DNA of 64,000 nucleotides from Colwellia psychrerythraea 34H (GCF_000012325.1 NC_003910.7:4402001-4466000), one strand, 5' to 3'; shown: positions 47,154-56,809, counted from the stretch's first letter. The notes: generated by a model not told the origin, from the letters alone. Made by a program: numbers and translations.

Positions 47154-47658
47154 TAGCAGCAGTCCACTTAAGACCGAAAGTATAAGCAAAAGCCGAAAAT
47201 GCCAAACTGTTGAACTTTCTGCGCTAGAGAAACAATTAATCAACCTACTACAGCATGGCTTACCTGTTTGTGAGCGCCCTTTTGCACAAATTGCCGAAGA
47301 AATATCAAGTACAGAACAAGCCGTAATTGAATGCTTAACAAAATTGCGCAGTGAAAAAGTACTAACCCGTTTTGGCCCCATGTTTGATGCAGCTAGTCTA
47401 GGTGGCGCTTTTACCCTAGCAGCTTTAGCAGTACCTGAAGCTGATTTTGACTTTGTTACCGAGCAAGTGAATAGTTTTGAGCAAATAGCCCATAATTACC
47501 GCCGAGATCATGATTTTAATATGTGGTTTGTTATCGCCACTGAGTCGGCTGAAGAAATTGAGCAAGTAGTACAAGCCATTGAAATAAAAACCGGTTTAAA
47601 GGTGCTCAACGTACCGAAACTAAAAGAGTTCTATGTGAGTTTATACCTACCAGTATAA
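47146..47658 (+). CDS. nirG: Siroheme decarboxylase subunit NirG
   Basis: This 170-residue NirD/G-type subunit has TRFGPMFDAASLGGAFTLAA and the HNYRRDHDFNMWFV motif near 120, typical of that half of the complex. The N-terminal 25 residues are charged and probably disordered. It overlaps the end of nirDL, and nirH follows 90 bases later. Confidence 0.92.
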   Translation: MDNSSSPLKTESISKSRKCQTVELSALEKQLINLLQHGLPVCERPFAQIAEEISSTEQAVIECLTKLRSEKVLTRFGPMFDAASLGGAFTLAALAVPEADFDFVTEQVNSFEQIAHNYRRDHDFNMWFVIATESAEEIEQVVQAIEIKTGLKVLNVPKLKEFYVSLYLPV

Positions 47659-47747
47659 CTACCCGTTTAATCGATTACTCGTTAAAAAATAGCAGCGAAG
47701 CTTGTTAATTACTGAGTCCAAACGCCACATACAAAAGAGTTTACATT

Positions 47748-48299
47748 ATGTCTACAGTCACTCAAGAAAAAATAACGCAAGAAAAACTTAGCGATCAAGA
47801 AAGACAATACATTTTATTAACCCAAAATGGTTTGCCTATTATTCAGGAGCCTTATCACGCGATTGCAGAGCAAATGAACCTTAGTGTTGAGCAAGTACTT
47901 AGCCTGACCAAAAGCATGCAGGAACGTGGCATTATCAGACGCATTGCCGCTGTACCTAATCACTATAAATTAGGTTATCAATTTAACGGAATGACCGTAT
48001 GGGATATTGATGATGAGCAAGCTGAAAAATTTGGCGATGCTGTTGGCCGATTACCTTTTGTTAGTCATTGTTATTTAAGACCACGCTTTTTACCTGACTG
48101 GAATTACAACTTATTCGCCATGGTGCATGGAAAAACAGAAGAATCAATAGCCAAGTATCGGGGCCAGATCAAAGAATTGTTAAAAGAGGTCTTGGTCACC
48201 CGCAACCATGATTCAAGTCAAGACATTATTACCAAAAGTAATGATATGTTAACCAGCACAGCAATACTGAAAAAAACAGGTTTGCGATTAAAAAAGTAA
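47748..48299 (+). CDS. nirH: Siroheme decarboxylase subunit NirH
   Basis: This 183-residue NirH/L-type subunit has IIRRIAAVPNHYKLGYQFNG and CYLRPRFLPDWNYNLF, the conserved motifs of that half. It pairs with NirG. The C-terminal extension (about 145-183) is unusual in length. A MITE begins 85 bases after its stop codon and separates it from nirJ. Confidence 0.92.
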   Translation: MSTVTQEKITQEKLSDQERQYILLTQNGLPIIQEPYHAIAEQMNLSVEQVLSLTKSMQERGIIRRIAAVPNHYKLGYQFNGMTVWDIDDEQAEKFGDAVGRLPFVSHCYLRPRFLPDWNYNLFAMVHGKTEESIAKYRGQIKELLKEVLVTRNHDSSQDIITKSNDMLTSTAILKKTGLRLKK

Positions 48300-48384
48300 T
48301 AGTAGCGTAATACCAAAGGTATAACTGACTTATAACCAGATTACATTAATCGTATAAAGAGCAACGCCGAAAAACAAGGTATGT

Positions 48385-48662
48385 AATACCAAGCCTATTA
48401 AGTTATTTCCCGCTCAGCGAGAATTAAAAGGTTTAGAGGCAAGGCTTTAATTAAAGATAATGGTTATTCCCTTATCAAAATAAATAACGCTGTATATAAG
48501 TCTTTGCCTTTTATAGGTACTCGCCCTTCGGGAGCTTATTAGCAAACTGATAACATCGCAAAATTGGTGAAATATAGAATAACTATATTTAATCAATTTC
48601 ACTTATTCTAAGCTCGCTAATAGTAGCTCTGAGCTGGGAATAAATTTAATAGAATTGGTATA
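48385..48662. repeat. MITE-like element, copy 3 (278 bp)
   Basis: Long terminal inverted repeats: AATACCAAGCCTATTAAG at the left and, inward from the right end, TATACCAATTCTATTAAA, followed on both by similar CCCgCTCAGCGAG/CCCaGCTCAGAGC. The core at 48437-48493 matches copies 1 and 2. It ends five bases before the nirJ ATG. Confidence 0.85.
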
Positions 48663-48667
48663 ATATT

Positions 48668-49900
48668 ATGTTTAGAATTTCACAATTATTAAAAACACTT
48701 CATGACGACATGGCTGAACTTAAGCCTGTTAAAGCATCACGTAAAATGAAGGGTCCTGTGGTTATATGGAACCTGATCCGTCGTTGCAACTTGCAATGTA
48801 AGCACTGTTATTCAACCTCTCTTGATATCGACTTTAAAGACGAACTATCAACTGAACAAGTTAAAACCACGATAGATGATTTAAAAGTTGCTCATGTACC
48901 CGTATTAATTTTGTCAGGTGGCGAGCCTTTATTACGCCCTGATATCTATGAAATTACTGAATACGCTAAGCAAAAAGGTTTTTACCTTGCACTGTCTACC
49001 AATGGCACTTTAATTAATGAAGACAACATTGAAGCCATTAAAGCCGCAGAATATCAATATGTTGGTATCAGCATTGATGGCTTAGAAGAGTTCCACGATG
49101 AATTCCGTCGTCAAAAAGGCAGTTTTAAAACCTCAATGCATGCCATTAAGTTATGTAAAGATGCCGGTATTAAAGTAGGTATGCGTTTATGTTTAACGCG
49201 CGAAAACTTCAAAGACTTACCTGCCATGTTGAATTTAATGGAAGAAAATAGCGTTGATAAATTCTATTTATCTCACCTTAACTATTCAGGCCGTGGCAAA
49301 CGCACCGCTGAAAATGACGCCATGTTCAAAATGACTAAAGACGCTATGGAGCTTCTTTATGAACGCGCTTGGACACATATTAACCAAGGCATAGAAACTG
49401 ATTTTGTTACCGGCAACAATGATGCAGATGGTCCATTTTTATTACAATGGGCAAGCAAACAATTTGCTGAAGAGTATCCAGAAGCTATTGCTAATTTAAA
49501 GCAACGTTTAATCAATTGGGGCGGTAATTCTAGTGGTATTAACGTAGCTAACATTGATAACACCGGCACAATTCACCCTGATACTTACTGGTGGAATCAC
49601 CCTATCGGCAATGTAACCACTGAAAAATTCTCTGATGTTTGGCGTGATACTCAAGACCCGTTAATGTTAGGTTTTAGACAAACACCACGCCCAGTAAAAG
49701 GACGTTGTGCAAGTTGTGAACACTTAGCTATTTGTGGTGGTAATACGCGAACGCGTGCTTTCGCTCAATCGGGTGATGCTTGGGCTGAAGATCCTGGCTG
49801 TTATCTAGATGACGATGAAATTGGTTTTATCCCGTCGCCATCAAAGTTTGCCGACGAGTTAACTAACACAGAAAATCCGATTCAATTTGTTGAAGTCTAA
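48668..49900 (+). CDS. nirJ: Radical SAM haem d1 biosynthesis protein NirJ
   Basis: NirJ (410 residues) is a radical SAM enzyme that replaces the propionates of didecarboxysiroheme by oxo groups. The CX3CX2C cluster motif is CNLQCKHC near residue 41-48, and a C-terminal cluster region is seen in GRCASCEHLAICGGN. The start MFRISQLL is the family N-terminus, so the ATG at 48668 is correct even though no Shine-Dalgarno lies upstream; the leader is the end of a MITE. It remains in the nir order nirH-nirJ-nirE. Confidence 0.95.
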   Translation: MFRISQLLKTLHDDMAELKPVKASRKMKGPVVIWNLIRRCNLQCKHCYSTSLDIDFKDELSTEQVKTTIDDLKVAHVPVLILSGGEPLLRPDIYEITEYAKQKGFYLALSTNGTLINEDNIEAIKAAEYQYVGISIDGLEEFHDEFRRQKGSFKTSMHAIKLCKDAGIKVGMRLCLTRENFKDLPAMLNLMEENSVDKFYLSHLNYSGRGKRTAENDAMFKMTKDAMELLYERAWTHINQGIETDFVTGNNDADGPFLLQWASKQFAEEYPEAIANLKQRLINWGGNSSGINVANIDNTGTIHPDTYWWNHPIGNVTTEKFSDVWRDTQDPLMLGFRQTPRPVKGRCASCEHLAICGGNTRTRAFAQSGDAWAEDPGCYLDDDEIGFIPSPSKFADELTNTENPIQFVEV

Positions 49901-50037
49901 CCGTAGTAAGTACACTAATTATTAAAGAAAACTTAGCAACACGTAGCTAACTAATTCTTAATGATACAAAACTAAAGAAACTAATTAAGCAACCGAGCCT
50001 GTCCTGAAAATAGGCTCAAGTGCAATAAGGCGAGAGC

Positions 50038-50916
50038 ATGAATACACCATCAGCAAATCAACCAAACAGCCTAATCTCAGCAGATAACGATAAAATATCA
50101 GCGAGAGGGAAATCAGTATTAAATCAAGGCGAAGTTGCCCTAGTTGGCTCTGGCCCTGGTGATGCTGAATTACTAACTATTCGTGCAATGCGCTTTATTG
50201 AGCAAGCTGAAATCGCAATTTATGACCGATTAGTAAGTGATGAAATATTAGCGCTATTGCCTGATAATTGTGAACGATTTTACGTGGGTAAAGAGCAAGC
50301 TAAACATTGTGTACCACAAGATAAAATTAACGAAATTTTAGTACACGAAGCGCGCTTAGGTAAAAGAGTATTACGCCTGAAAGGTGGCGACCCGTTCATT
50401 TTTGGTCGTGGTGGTGAAGAAGCAGAATACATGTTGCAACATGGTGTAAGTTGTCATATTTGCCCAGGTATTACCGCCGCTTCTGGCTGTACAACGTATG
50501 CAGGTATTCCGTTAACACATCGCGGTGTTGCACAAGGTTGTACATTTATTACTGGTCATATTCAAAACAATGGTCAGCTTAATTTGCCATGGCAGAGTTT
50601 ATGTTGTCCAACCCAAACGGTTGTGTTTTACATGGGCATTAATACCTTATCTAAAATTGCAGAAAAACTTGTTGAGCATGGCCGAGATATTAATACGCCA
50701 GCGGCATTAATTCGCAAAGGCACACAGCCTGAACAAAAAACCTATCGCGGTACTATCGGTAACTTGGCGGAGCTTGTTGAAAAACACAACATTACCCCAC
50801 CAACACTTATTGTTATTGGTGATGTAGTAAATCAGCTAACTGAACAACAATTAAAAACCCCTGGTTTTTTAGATGCTAATGACTATGTTCAACCACAAGC
50901 AATTAAAATAGCTTAA
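50038..50916 (+). CDS. nirE: Uroporphyrinogen-III C-methyltransferase (NirE)
   Basis: This 292-residue SAM-dependent enzyme methylates uroporphyrinogen III at C2 and C7 to precorrin-2, the first step to siroheme and haem d1. VGSGPGDAELLTIRA near 37, LKGGDPFIFGRGGEE near 115 and PGITAASG near 142 are SUMT signatures. No CysG-type dehydrogenase domain is attached. The position between nirJ and nirN supports the NirE role rather than CobA of B12 synthesis. Confidence 0.9.
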   Translation: MNTPSANQPNSLISADNDKISARGKSVLNQGEVALVGSGPGDAELLTIRAMRFIEQAEIAIYDRLVSDEILALLPDNCERFYVGKEQAKHCVPQDKINEILVHEARLGKRVLRLKGGDPFIFGRGGEEAEYMLQHGVSCHICPGITAASGCTTYAGIPLTHRGVAQGCTFITGHIQNNGQLNLPWQSLCCPTQTVVFYMGINTLSKIAEKLVEHGRDINTPAALIRKGTQPEQKTYRGTIGNLAELVEKHNITPPTLIVIGDVVNQLTEQQLKTPGFLDANDYVQPQAIKIA

Positions 50917-50945
50917 GTAAGACTAAATAACTGCCAGCTAACAGT

Positions 50946-51180
50946 CGTCATTTCCGAGGTTACTAATCGGACGTGGCATGGATGCTACTTAGTAGACACA
51001 GACGGTACAGGAAGTACCTTATTAGGTAATGCGGGAGTAATTATCCTGCGTCCATAGCTTGAAAAACTGGATCCTCGATTAAGATACTACGAGCATGACA
51101 ATTGGAAAGTTTGGAAGATAGCTTAACTCGACCAGCCTTCCCGCCGTCATCTCCGAAGTGCCTGATCGGAGATCCATTGG
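50946..51180. repeat. Composite hairpin repeat between nirE and nirN
   Basis: Two related units, GTCATTTCCGAGGTTACTAA at the left (50946-50982) and GTCATCTCCGAAGTGCCTGA at the right (51144-51180), each fold through CCGA/TCGG, and the right one as ATCTCCGA/TCGGAGAT. Between them are further short inverted pairs (GGTAC/GTACC, ATGGATGC/GCGTCCAT). The form recalls the GTCATTCCCGC hairpin elements of other bacteria. There is no coding potential. Confidence 0.6.
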
Positions 51181-51208
51181 CTAAATATCAAGAAAACAAG
51201 GTTACCCC

Positions 51209-52837
51209 ATGACTAAACATCCTTTTCTAATGTCGATTTCTATCGCCCTTTTATGTGTTTTTTTTGCCGTCAATACTGCCAACGCAGCGCCAGCCAAAAA
51301 GACCACAATGTCAGCAGCAGAGAAAGTTGCAGCCAAAAAACTTTATCAAGACAATTGTCAAAGCTGTCATGGCGTTGATCGATTAGGCGCTATGGGGCCT
51401 GCATTATTACCAGAAAATCTTGCCCGTTTTCGCAAAAACAAAGCAATTAAGGTTATCAATACCGGTCGTGCTGCCACGCAAATGCCCGCTTTCAATAAAA
51501 CGTTGACTGAGTCTGAAATTACCAGCTTAGCAAACTATATATATACGCCATCAAAAGCCTCACTTAGCTGGACCGTTGCTGATATTAACGCCTCAAAAGT
51601 ACAACATTTTGACCAAAGTAAATTACCCAATGAAGCACAATTTGACGCTGATTTAATGAATTTATTTATTGTTGTTGAGTTAGGTGACCACAGTGCCACC
51701 TTATTGAACGGCGATACCTTTGAACGCTTAGATCGCTTTAAAACTCGCTTTGCTTTACATGGTGGGCCAAAATATTCACCTGACGGTCGCTTTGTATTTT
51801 TTGCCTCGCGCGATGGTTGGATCAGTAAATACGATATTTACAATCGCAAAACCGTCAGTGAAGTTCGCGCTGCGATTAATACACGCAACATCGCTATCTC
51901 AAATGACGGTCAGTATCTAATTGTTGGTAATTACTTGCCCAACAATGTTGTGATACTCAATACCGCTGACCTATCCCCCCTTAAAGTGATTAACGCCAAA
52001 GACAGTAACGGCAATAGCTCACGCGTCAGCGCCGTTTATAATGCACCACCACGCCACAGCTTTATCGTCGCCTTAAAAGACGTAAAAGAAGTCTGGGAAA
52101 TTCCTTACAGTGATGAGGGTGGCGTTGAAGTATATAAAGGTTGGGCACATGACTATAGAGTAGAAGCGAAAGCGGAAGGTTGGAAGGCCGACTTATCTAA
52201 AAAAAGTGAGCAATTCCCAGTTCGCCGTATAAAAACCGACGATTACTTGAATGACTTTTTCTTCGACCCTGATTACATTAACTTAATTGGTACTGCGCGT
52301 AATAGTCACAATGGCCAAGTAATTAACCTAGACACTAAAAAGAAAATTGCCTCTATCGGTTTAACTGGTATGCCACATTTAGGCTCAGGTATAACCTGGA
52401 ATTATCAAGGTAAAGAAGTATTTGCTTCCCCCAATATCAAAGAAGGTAAAATTACCGTTATCGATATGGAGAACTGGAACATCATTAAAGAGATTAAAAC
52501 TGAAGGCCCAGGTTTCTTTATGCGCAGCCACAGCAAGTCACGTTATGCATGGACCGACGTCTTTTTTGGCCCGAACAATGACAAAGTACATGTTATTGAC
52601 AAGAGTACATTGAAAATAGTGAAGACCTTATCACCATCACCGGGTAAAAATGCCGCTCATGTTGAGTTTACTAAAGATGGTAAATTCGTACTGTTAAGCG
52701 TGTGGGATATGGAGGGTGAACTCATTGTGTACGATGCCCAAACATTGGAAATAGTAAAACGTATGCCGATGAAAAAACCGTCAGGTAAATACAATGTTTA
52801 CAACAAAATTAATTATGAACGAGGCACAAGTCATTAA
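51209..52837 (+). CDS. nirN: NirN, haem d1 cytochrome cd1-like dehydrogenase
   Basis: NirN (542 residues) is a NirS paralogue that dehydrogenates dihydro-haem d1 to haem d1 in the periplasm. A signal peptide (about 1-26) is followed by a single-haem domain with CQSCH near 50 and LGAMGPALLPENL, then a d1 propeller (from about 130) with KYSPDGRFVFFASRDGW. The cytochrome domain resembles NirC. It ends the haem d1 cluster and a terminator follows. Confidence 0.92.
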   Translation: MTKHPFLMSISIALLCVFFAVNTANAAPAKKTTMSAAEKVAAKKLYQDNCQSCHGVDRLGAMGPALLPENLARFRKNKAIKVINTGRAATQMPAFNKTLTESEITSLANYIYTPSKASLSWTVADINASKVQHFDQSKLPNEAQFDADLMNLFIVVELGDHSATLLNGDTFERLDRFKTRFALHGGPKYSPDGRFVFFASRDGWISKYDIYNRKTVSEVRAAINTRNIAISNDGQYLIVGNYLPNNVVILNTADLSPLKVINAKDSNGNSSRVSAVYNAPPRHSFIVALKDVKEVWEIPYSDEGGVEVYKGWAHDYRVEAKAEGWKADLSKKSEQFPVRRIKTDDYLNDFFFDPDYINLIGTARNSHNGQVINLDTKKKIASIGLTGMPHLGSGITWNYQGKEVFASPNIKEGKITVIDMENWNIIKEIKTEGPGFFMRSHSKSRYAWTDVFFGPNNDKVHVIDKSTLKIVKTLSPSPGKNAAHVEFTKDGKFVLLSVWDMEGELIVYDAQTLEIVKRMPMKKPSGKYNVYNKINYERGTSH

Positions 52838-52872
52838 TATCACCTAGCCCAGAAAATAACGTACTATTTAAC

Positions 52873-52904
52873 AGCCTGTGACATCAAATGTTACGGGCTT
52901 TTTT
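52873..52904 (+). terminator. Terminator of the haem d1 cluster
   Basis: AGCCTGTGACAT pairs with ATGTTACGGGCT (two G-T wobbles) around CAA, followed by T6. Confidence 0.85.
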
Positions 52905-53105
52905 ATGCCGACTAAACATTCCATAGTCGGTAGGCCTTGTGTAATGTTATTGGAGATATTGTTACTATATTGAAATTAATTTGCTATTAGCTGGTTCTTA
53001 ATTAGCTAAGCTTTATAATATTAAAGCTTAGTCATCATGGGCTGATAAACGATCACTAAATAATCTATTAACCATCACTAAAACATAAATAAAGGCTATC
53101 CATTC

Positions 53106-53966
53106 ATGTTATCAACTTTTTTTAAAGCAAAACCTGTCATTGATGAAGAAAGTAAAGAATGGATTTTTGATACCTTTGCTTGGTGTATGGATCAACTTGA
53201 TGGCGACTTTTTCAAAAATAACAGTGAATTGATATTACCTAACAATAACTTTTATCCGGGTAGTGCAAGCAGTATAGAAGCAATGGCAGATAAGATATTC
53301 TCTAATACCCTAAATTATACTGGCATGACGTCTTGGCCACTAAAACTGATCTCAGCTGATAATTTCACCCAAAAGCCTATGCCTCAATTATCTTTTGAAT
53401 CAAGGCTACGTGGTGAGAATGCTAAGGTAAGTACTAAAGTCGCTTCGAATGTAAGCTCTACTATCAGTTATAAAGTAGAAGGTGAAGCACTAGTATCTTC
53501 AATACCACCAAAAATACCTACGATAGACATTGCTTTTCACTCAAGTCAGCTTAATCAACCGCAAGATTTAATCGCCTATCTAGTACAAGTACAGGCCGGT
53601 ATTTTAGTTAACCAGCACGGAATACTTCCCCCTGGTGGTAAAGACGTATTGCCTCAAACAATAGATTTAGTCGCTTGTTTTATGGGTTTTGGTGTTATCT
53701 TTGCTAATACAGCTTACCAATTTAAAGGCGGATGTGGCTCTTGTAACAATCAAAACCTTAACCGACAAGCTGCGCTACCTGAGTTAGAAACGGTTTACGC
53801 TTTGGCATTATTTTGCGTGATAAAAGGGATTGATATTAAGCCGGTAAAGAAAGCGCTAAAATCTCATCTTACTAAGCCATTTCGCCAAGCTCACAAAGAA
53901 ATTTCATTGTATTTACAACAGCCCAGTAATCCTATTCATGCTCGACTAATCGCTACTAACGGTTAA
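53106..53966 (+). CDS. Unknown protein with a CxxC motif
   Basis: This 286-residue soluble protein has no signal peptide. The N-terminal half has acidic and aromatic residues (WIFDTFAWCMDQLDGDFF), the C-terminal half a hydrophobic helix pair and the motif FKGGCGSCNNQN near residue 205, which could bind a metal or be redox active. No family is recognised. It is a single gene, transcribed away from the nir cluster, with an AT-rich leader. Confidence 0.65.
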   Translation: MLSTFFKAKPVIDEESKEWIFDTFAWCMDQLDGDFFKNNSELILPNNNFYPGSASSIEAMADKIFSNTLNYTGMTSWPLKLISADNFTQKPMPQLSFESRLRGENAKVSTKVASNVSSTISYKVEGEALVSSIPPKIPTIDIAFHSSQLNQPQDLIAYLVQVQAGILVNQHGILPPGGKDVLPQTIDLVACFMGFGVIFANTAYQFKGGCGSCNNQNLNRQAALPELETVYALALFCVIKGIDIKPVKKALKSHLTKPFRQAHKEISLYLQQPSNPIHARLIATNG

Positions 53967-54001
53967 TGCTAGCAAGCTTGCTTTATTAATCTATGCTTTG
54001 C

Positions 54002-55030
54002 TTATTCTATATTTTTACATTGGTGTATATTGTTTAATAAATCACCTTGATATTCGCTAGATTCATTTATAAGGGCTAAAGAGGTAATCCCCATTGGCTC
54101 GGCAAGTGTTTCAACCAACTGGTTATATAAGCTAACGCTAATCGGTTTAATTTGGTCGAGTTTACTTAGCAACTCATCTTGCTCTTGTGCAGACAATTTA
54201 TTACCCTTAGATGCCTTATGTGCTTTTTCTAACCAAAAAAGATAAGCATGTCTCACTTCACTTTCACTGACTAAGGTGAGTCTACTGATACGGTAATGTA
54301 ACCTGTCATATAGCATAGGCTCATCGCTTAATATCGACAATCTAAGCAACTGTAATCCTGCAACAATTTGACCTGAACGTCTTGAAATTTTCTGTGATAG
54401 TTGTAAAGCATTTACCAAGTACTCTTTGGCCAACGTATAATTACCTTGTTTAAGAGCCATTATTCCTAAAGTATTATAAATAGCGCTTATTAATACTTCA
54501 GAATTTTGCTGTTTAGCTAATTGCAAAGCTTGGGCATACGTTGTTTTAGCCTGACTATATTTATTAAGGGAACTTAAGCTACTTCCTTTGCTAATCAATA
54601 AACTTATTTTTTGTTTGCCGTTTTTAATCGGTTGTTCAAGTCCACAATTAAATAGCAAAATAGATTCATTGGGATGCCCAGTTCGGCGCAAAAATATACC
54701 TAAGCTACTTAACAAAGAAACAAATTTATCTGTTTTTTTCTCTAGCTCAGGATAAGAGAGCATTACTTTTACCGTTTTTTCAACCTGGTTTAAATCATTT
54801 AGCGCAATAGAAGCTCTTAATAGATTTTGATGCCAGGATAATTGATCATTGATAGTCAGCTGGCCAATATTAGCAAGGTGTTTTTTAAGTATTCTTGATG
54901 AAACGGAAGGTTGTATTCTTAAGTAGTCTTTTGCTTCAGCTAGCTTACTCAATAAACTTTCTGATGCAGTCTCTGCACTTACAGAATGAATAATAAAAGT
55001 AATCATTATAAAGATCAGTAATCTAAGCAT
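54002..55030 (-). CDS. Secreted TPR-repeat protein
   Basis: This 342-residue protein has a signal peptide (MLRLLIFIMITFIIHSVSA) and a superhelix of tetratricopeptide-like repeats, clearest in YNTLGIMALKQGNYTLAKEY near residue 185. It would mediate protein contacts in the periplasm. The ATG at 55030 is preferred over a TTG at 55039. No enzymatic domain is attached; resemblance to the sensor half of TPR diguanylate cyclases is possible but no GGDEF follows. Confidence 0.7.
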   Translation of the reverse strand: MLRLLIFIMITFIIHSVSAETASESLLSKLAEAKDYLRIQPSVSSRILKKHLANIGQLTINDQLSWHQNLLRASIALNDLNQVEKTVKVMLSYPELEKKTDKFVSLLSSLGIFLRRTGHPNESILLFNCGLEQPIKNGKQKISLLISKGSSLSSLNKYSQAKTTYAQALQLAKQQNSEVLISAIYNTLGIMALKQGNYTLAKEYLVNALQLSQKISRRSGQIVAGLQLLRLSILSDEPMLYDRLHYRISRLTLVSESEVRHAYLFWLEKAHKASKGNKLSAQEQDELLSKLDQIKPISVSLYNQLVETLAEPMGITSLALINESSEYQGDLLNNIHQCKNIE

Positions 55031-55039
55031 AACATCCAA

Positions 55040-55433
55040 TATTGATTGAGTATCTTCAATGATATAAATTGGCTTGTAGTCTAAGTAAACCGCTTAGAAA
55101 TTTTTATAAAATTCTAAAGTGCCTAAAATACAGTAAAAATTATAGCACCTCTTCCTCCTTTATCTAGAAAGTCGGTTAAATTCCCTCCTAACATCCTCCT
55201 TCCGCACAATAAACTAAGGTATCCAACCTAAAGTGATACCATGAAAATACTCGATAACATAAAGTTATTCCATCTAATTCATCGCAGCTTGTCCTGCAAA
55301 TCTTTCATCTAATTCGAAACACATTTAACAGTTTGAATTCAGTGATGTTTGATGTAAATTAGCAGTTGAAATAGTCGCTAGGATAACTCTGGCAACGACA
55401 CAACAACTAGCAATTCACTTAAGTGGAGTTAAT
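55040..55433. other. Intergenic region upstream of divergent genes
   Basis: About 390 bp with no gene on either strand. It should contain the promoters of the TPR gene and of the membrane protein gene. I see no clear operator or hairpin. Confidence 0.4.
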
Positions 55434-55889
55434 GTGAAACGACAAACTGGCGTTGTATTTTTAGTGCTAGCAGCCCTAGTTGCGATAGGAACAGCTGCTG
55501 CACATTTATCTTGCATCTATTTAGGCCCAAAGTGCTATGTAGCTCAAATGGCTCCCCCGCAAATTGTAGAGTCAGCGATTAATGGTACCTATTTAGCACC
55601 AATAGGCACAGTATTTGCTTCGGGGATTTTTGTTGTTTTAGGACTCTATGCCCTATCTGGTGCTGGCTTTACGGGGAAATTGATAGATAAACTGCCACTC
55701 GTAAACTATGCAATATATGCCATAGCAACGCTTTGCATCATTCGTGGTCTATTACCATTACAACTATGGCTTCGTCACCCCGAAAAAGTAAATGATACTG
55801 TTTTTTATGTCGGTATTGTTTGGCTAATGACTGGCTTGCTGTATTTAGTTGGTTATCGAATATGCTCCACTAAGCCAACCTCAATTTGA
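55434..55889 (+). CDS. Four-helix membrane protein of unknown function
   Basis: This 151-residue protein has four hydrophobic segments (about 8-25, 55-75, 90-108, 122-142). The first loop contains LSCIYLGPKCY with two Cys. The start is GTG at 55434 with AAGTGGAG upstream. It lies 14 bases before a UbiA-family prenyltransferase gene, so the two are probably co-transcribed. Function is not recognised. Confidence 0.7.
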   Translation: MKRQTGVVFLVLAALVAIGTAAAHLSCIYLGPKCYVAQMAPPQIVESAINGTYLAPIGTVFASGIFVVLGLYALSGAGFTGKLIDKLPLVNYAIYAIATLCIIRGLLPLQLWLRHPEKVNDTVFYVGIVWLMTGLLYLVGYRICSTKPTSI

Positions 55890-55903
55890 TAAAGTAGAAA
55901 ATA

Positions 55904-56791
55904 ATGATAAAGACTATATTACAAACAATGCGCCCATCTTTCCTAGTATTAACACTAGCCTGTGTATTTTTAGGACTTTCCACGTCATTAGCTACAGGTG
56001 TATCGATAGATAAAGTAGTATTTATCCTTATCTTCATTGGTGCAATGTCTGCTCATATCAGTGTAAATATGCTAAATGAGTATCATGATTTCAAAAGTGG
56101 TTTAGATTTTAAAACCATTAAAACCCCTTTTAGTGGTGGTAGTGGTGCGCTACCTAATAACCCTAAAGTTGCGAATTTAGTATTGTTGTTTGGGCTATTA
56201 ACATTGTTTATCACCATGGCAATTGGCATATATTTTATTAGCACTATTGGCGCGACAATTTTGCCGATTGGGCTAGTGGGACTGGTGATTATTGTCACCT
56301 ATACCCAATGGCTAAATCGTATGCCGCGATTATGTTTAATTGCCCCCGGTATGGGATTTGGACTGTTAATGGTTGTTGGTACGCATATCGTTTTAACATT
56401 GGACTATTCATTACTGGTTTGGCTAGTATCGTTGATACCATTTCTTCTGATCAATAACCTACTTTTGTTAAATCAATATCCGGATATGAAAGCTGATGCC
56501 AGTGTCGGTCGTAAAACCTTTCCGTTAGCTTTTGGTATTAAGCGCAGTAATCAAGTTTATGGGGTATTTATGTTACTAACTTATTCATTAATTTTACTGT
56601 ATGTAGTGATGGGTATACTGCCAAACATGGGATTGATTGCGTTAGTTCCAATGCCGCTATCCGTTTTTGCATGGATTGGAGCGATTAAACACAAAGAGAA
56701 CATCGGGGACTTTCAGCAACACTTAGGCGCGAATGTAGCAGCAACCATAATAACGCCATTTTTATTAGGACTATCAATACTGATTGGTTGA
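55904..56791 (+). CDS. UbiA-family prenyltransferase (MenA-like)
   Basis: This 295-residue membrane enzyme has about eight helices and both Asp-rich motifs that bind prenyl diphosphate via Mg2+: NMLNEYHDFKSGLD near 50-63 and NQYPDMKADASVGR near 193-206. Family members prenylate quinone precursors. The layout resembles MenA, but with only the unknown membrane protein beside it I do not assign a substrate. A 15-bp inverted repeat (56810-56846) follows. Confidence 0.8.
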   Translation: MIKTILQTMRPSFLVLTLACVFLGLSTSLATGVSIDKVVFILIFIGAMSAHISVNMLNEYHDFKSGLDFKTIKTPFSGGSGALPNNPKVANLVLLFGLLTLFITMAIGIYFISTIGATILPIGLVGLVIIVTYTQWLNRMPRLCLIAPGMGFGLLMVVGTHIVLTLDYSLLVWLVSLIPFLLINNLLLLNQYPDMKADASVGRKTFPLAFGIKRSNQVYGVFMLLTYSLILLYVVMGILPNMGLIALVPMPLSVFAWIGAIKHKENIGDFQQHLGANVAATIITPFLLGLSILIG

Positions 56792-56809
56792 TGGTTGATG
56801 GTTGATTAA

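Noticed and set aside
51209..52837. A second functional nitrite reductase
   Set aside because: NirN has the d1 fold and one haem but its place in the haem d1 operon and NirC-like head fit the dehydrogenase NirN, not NirS.
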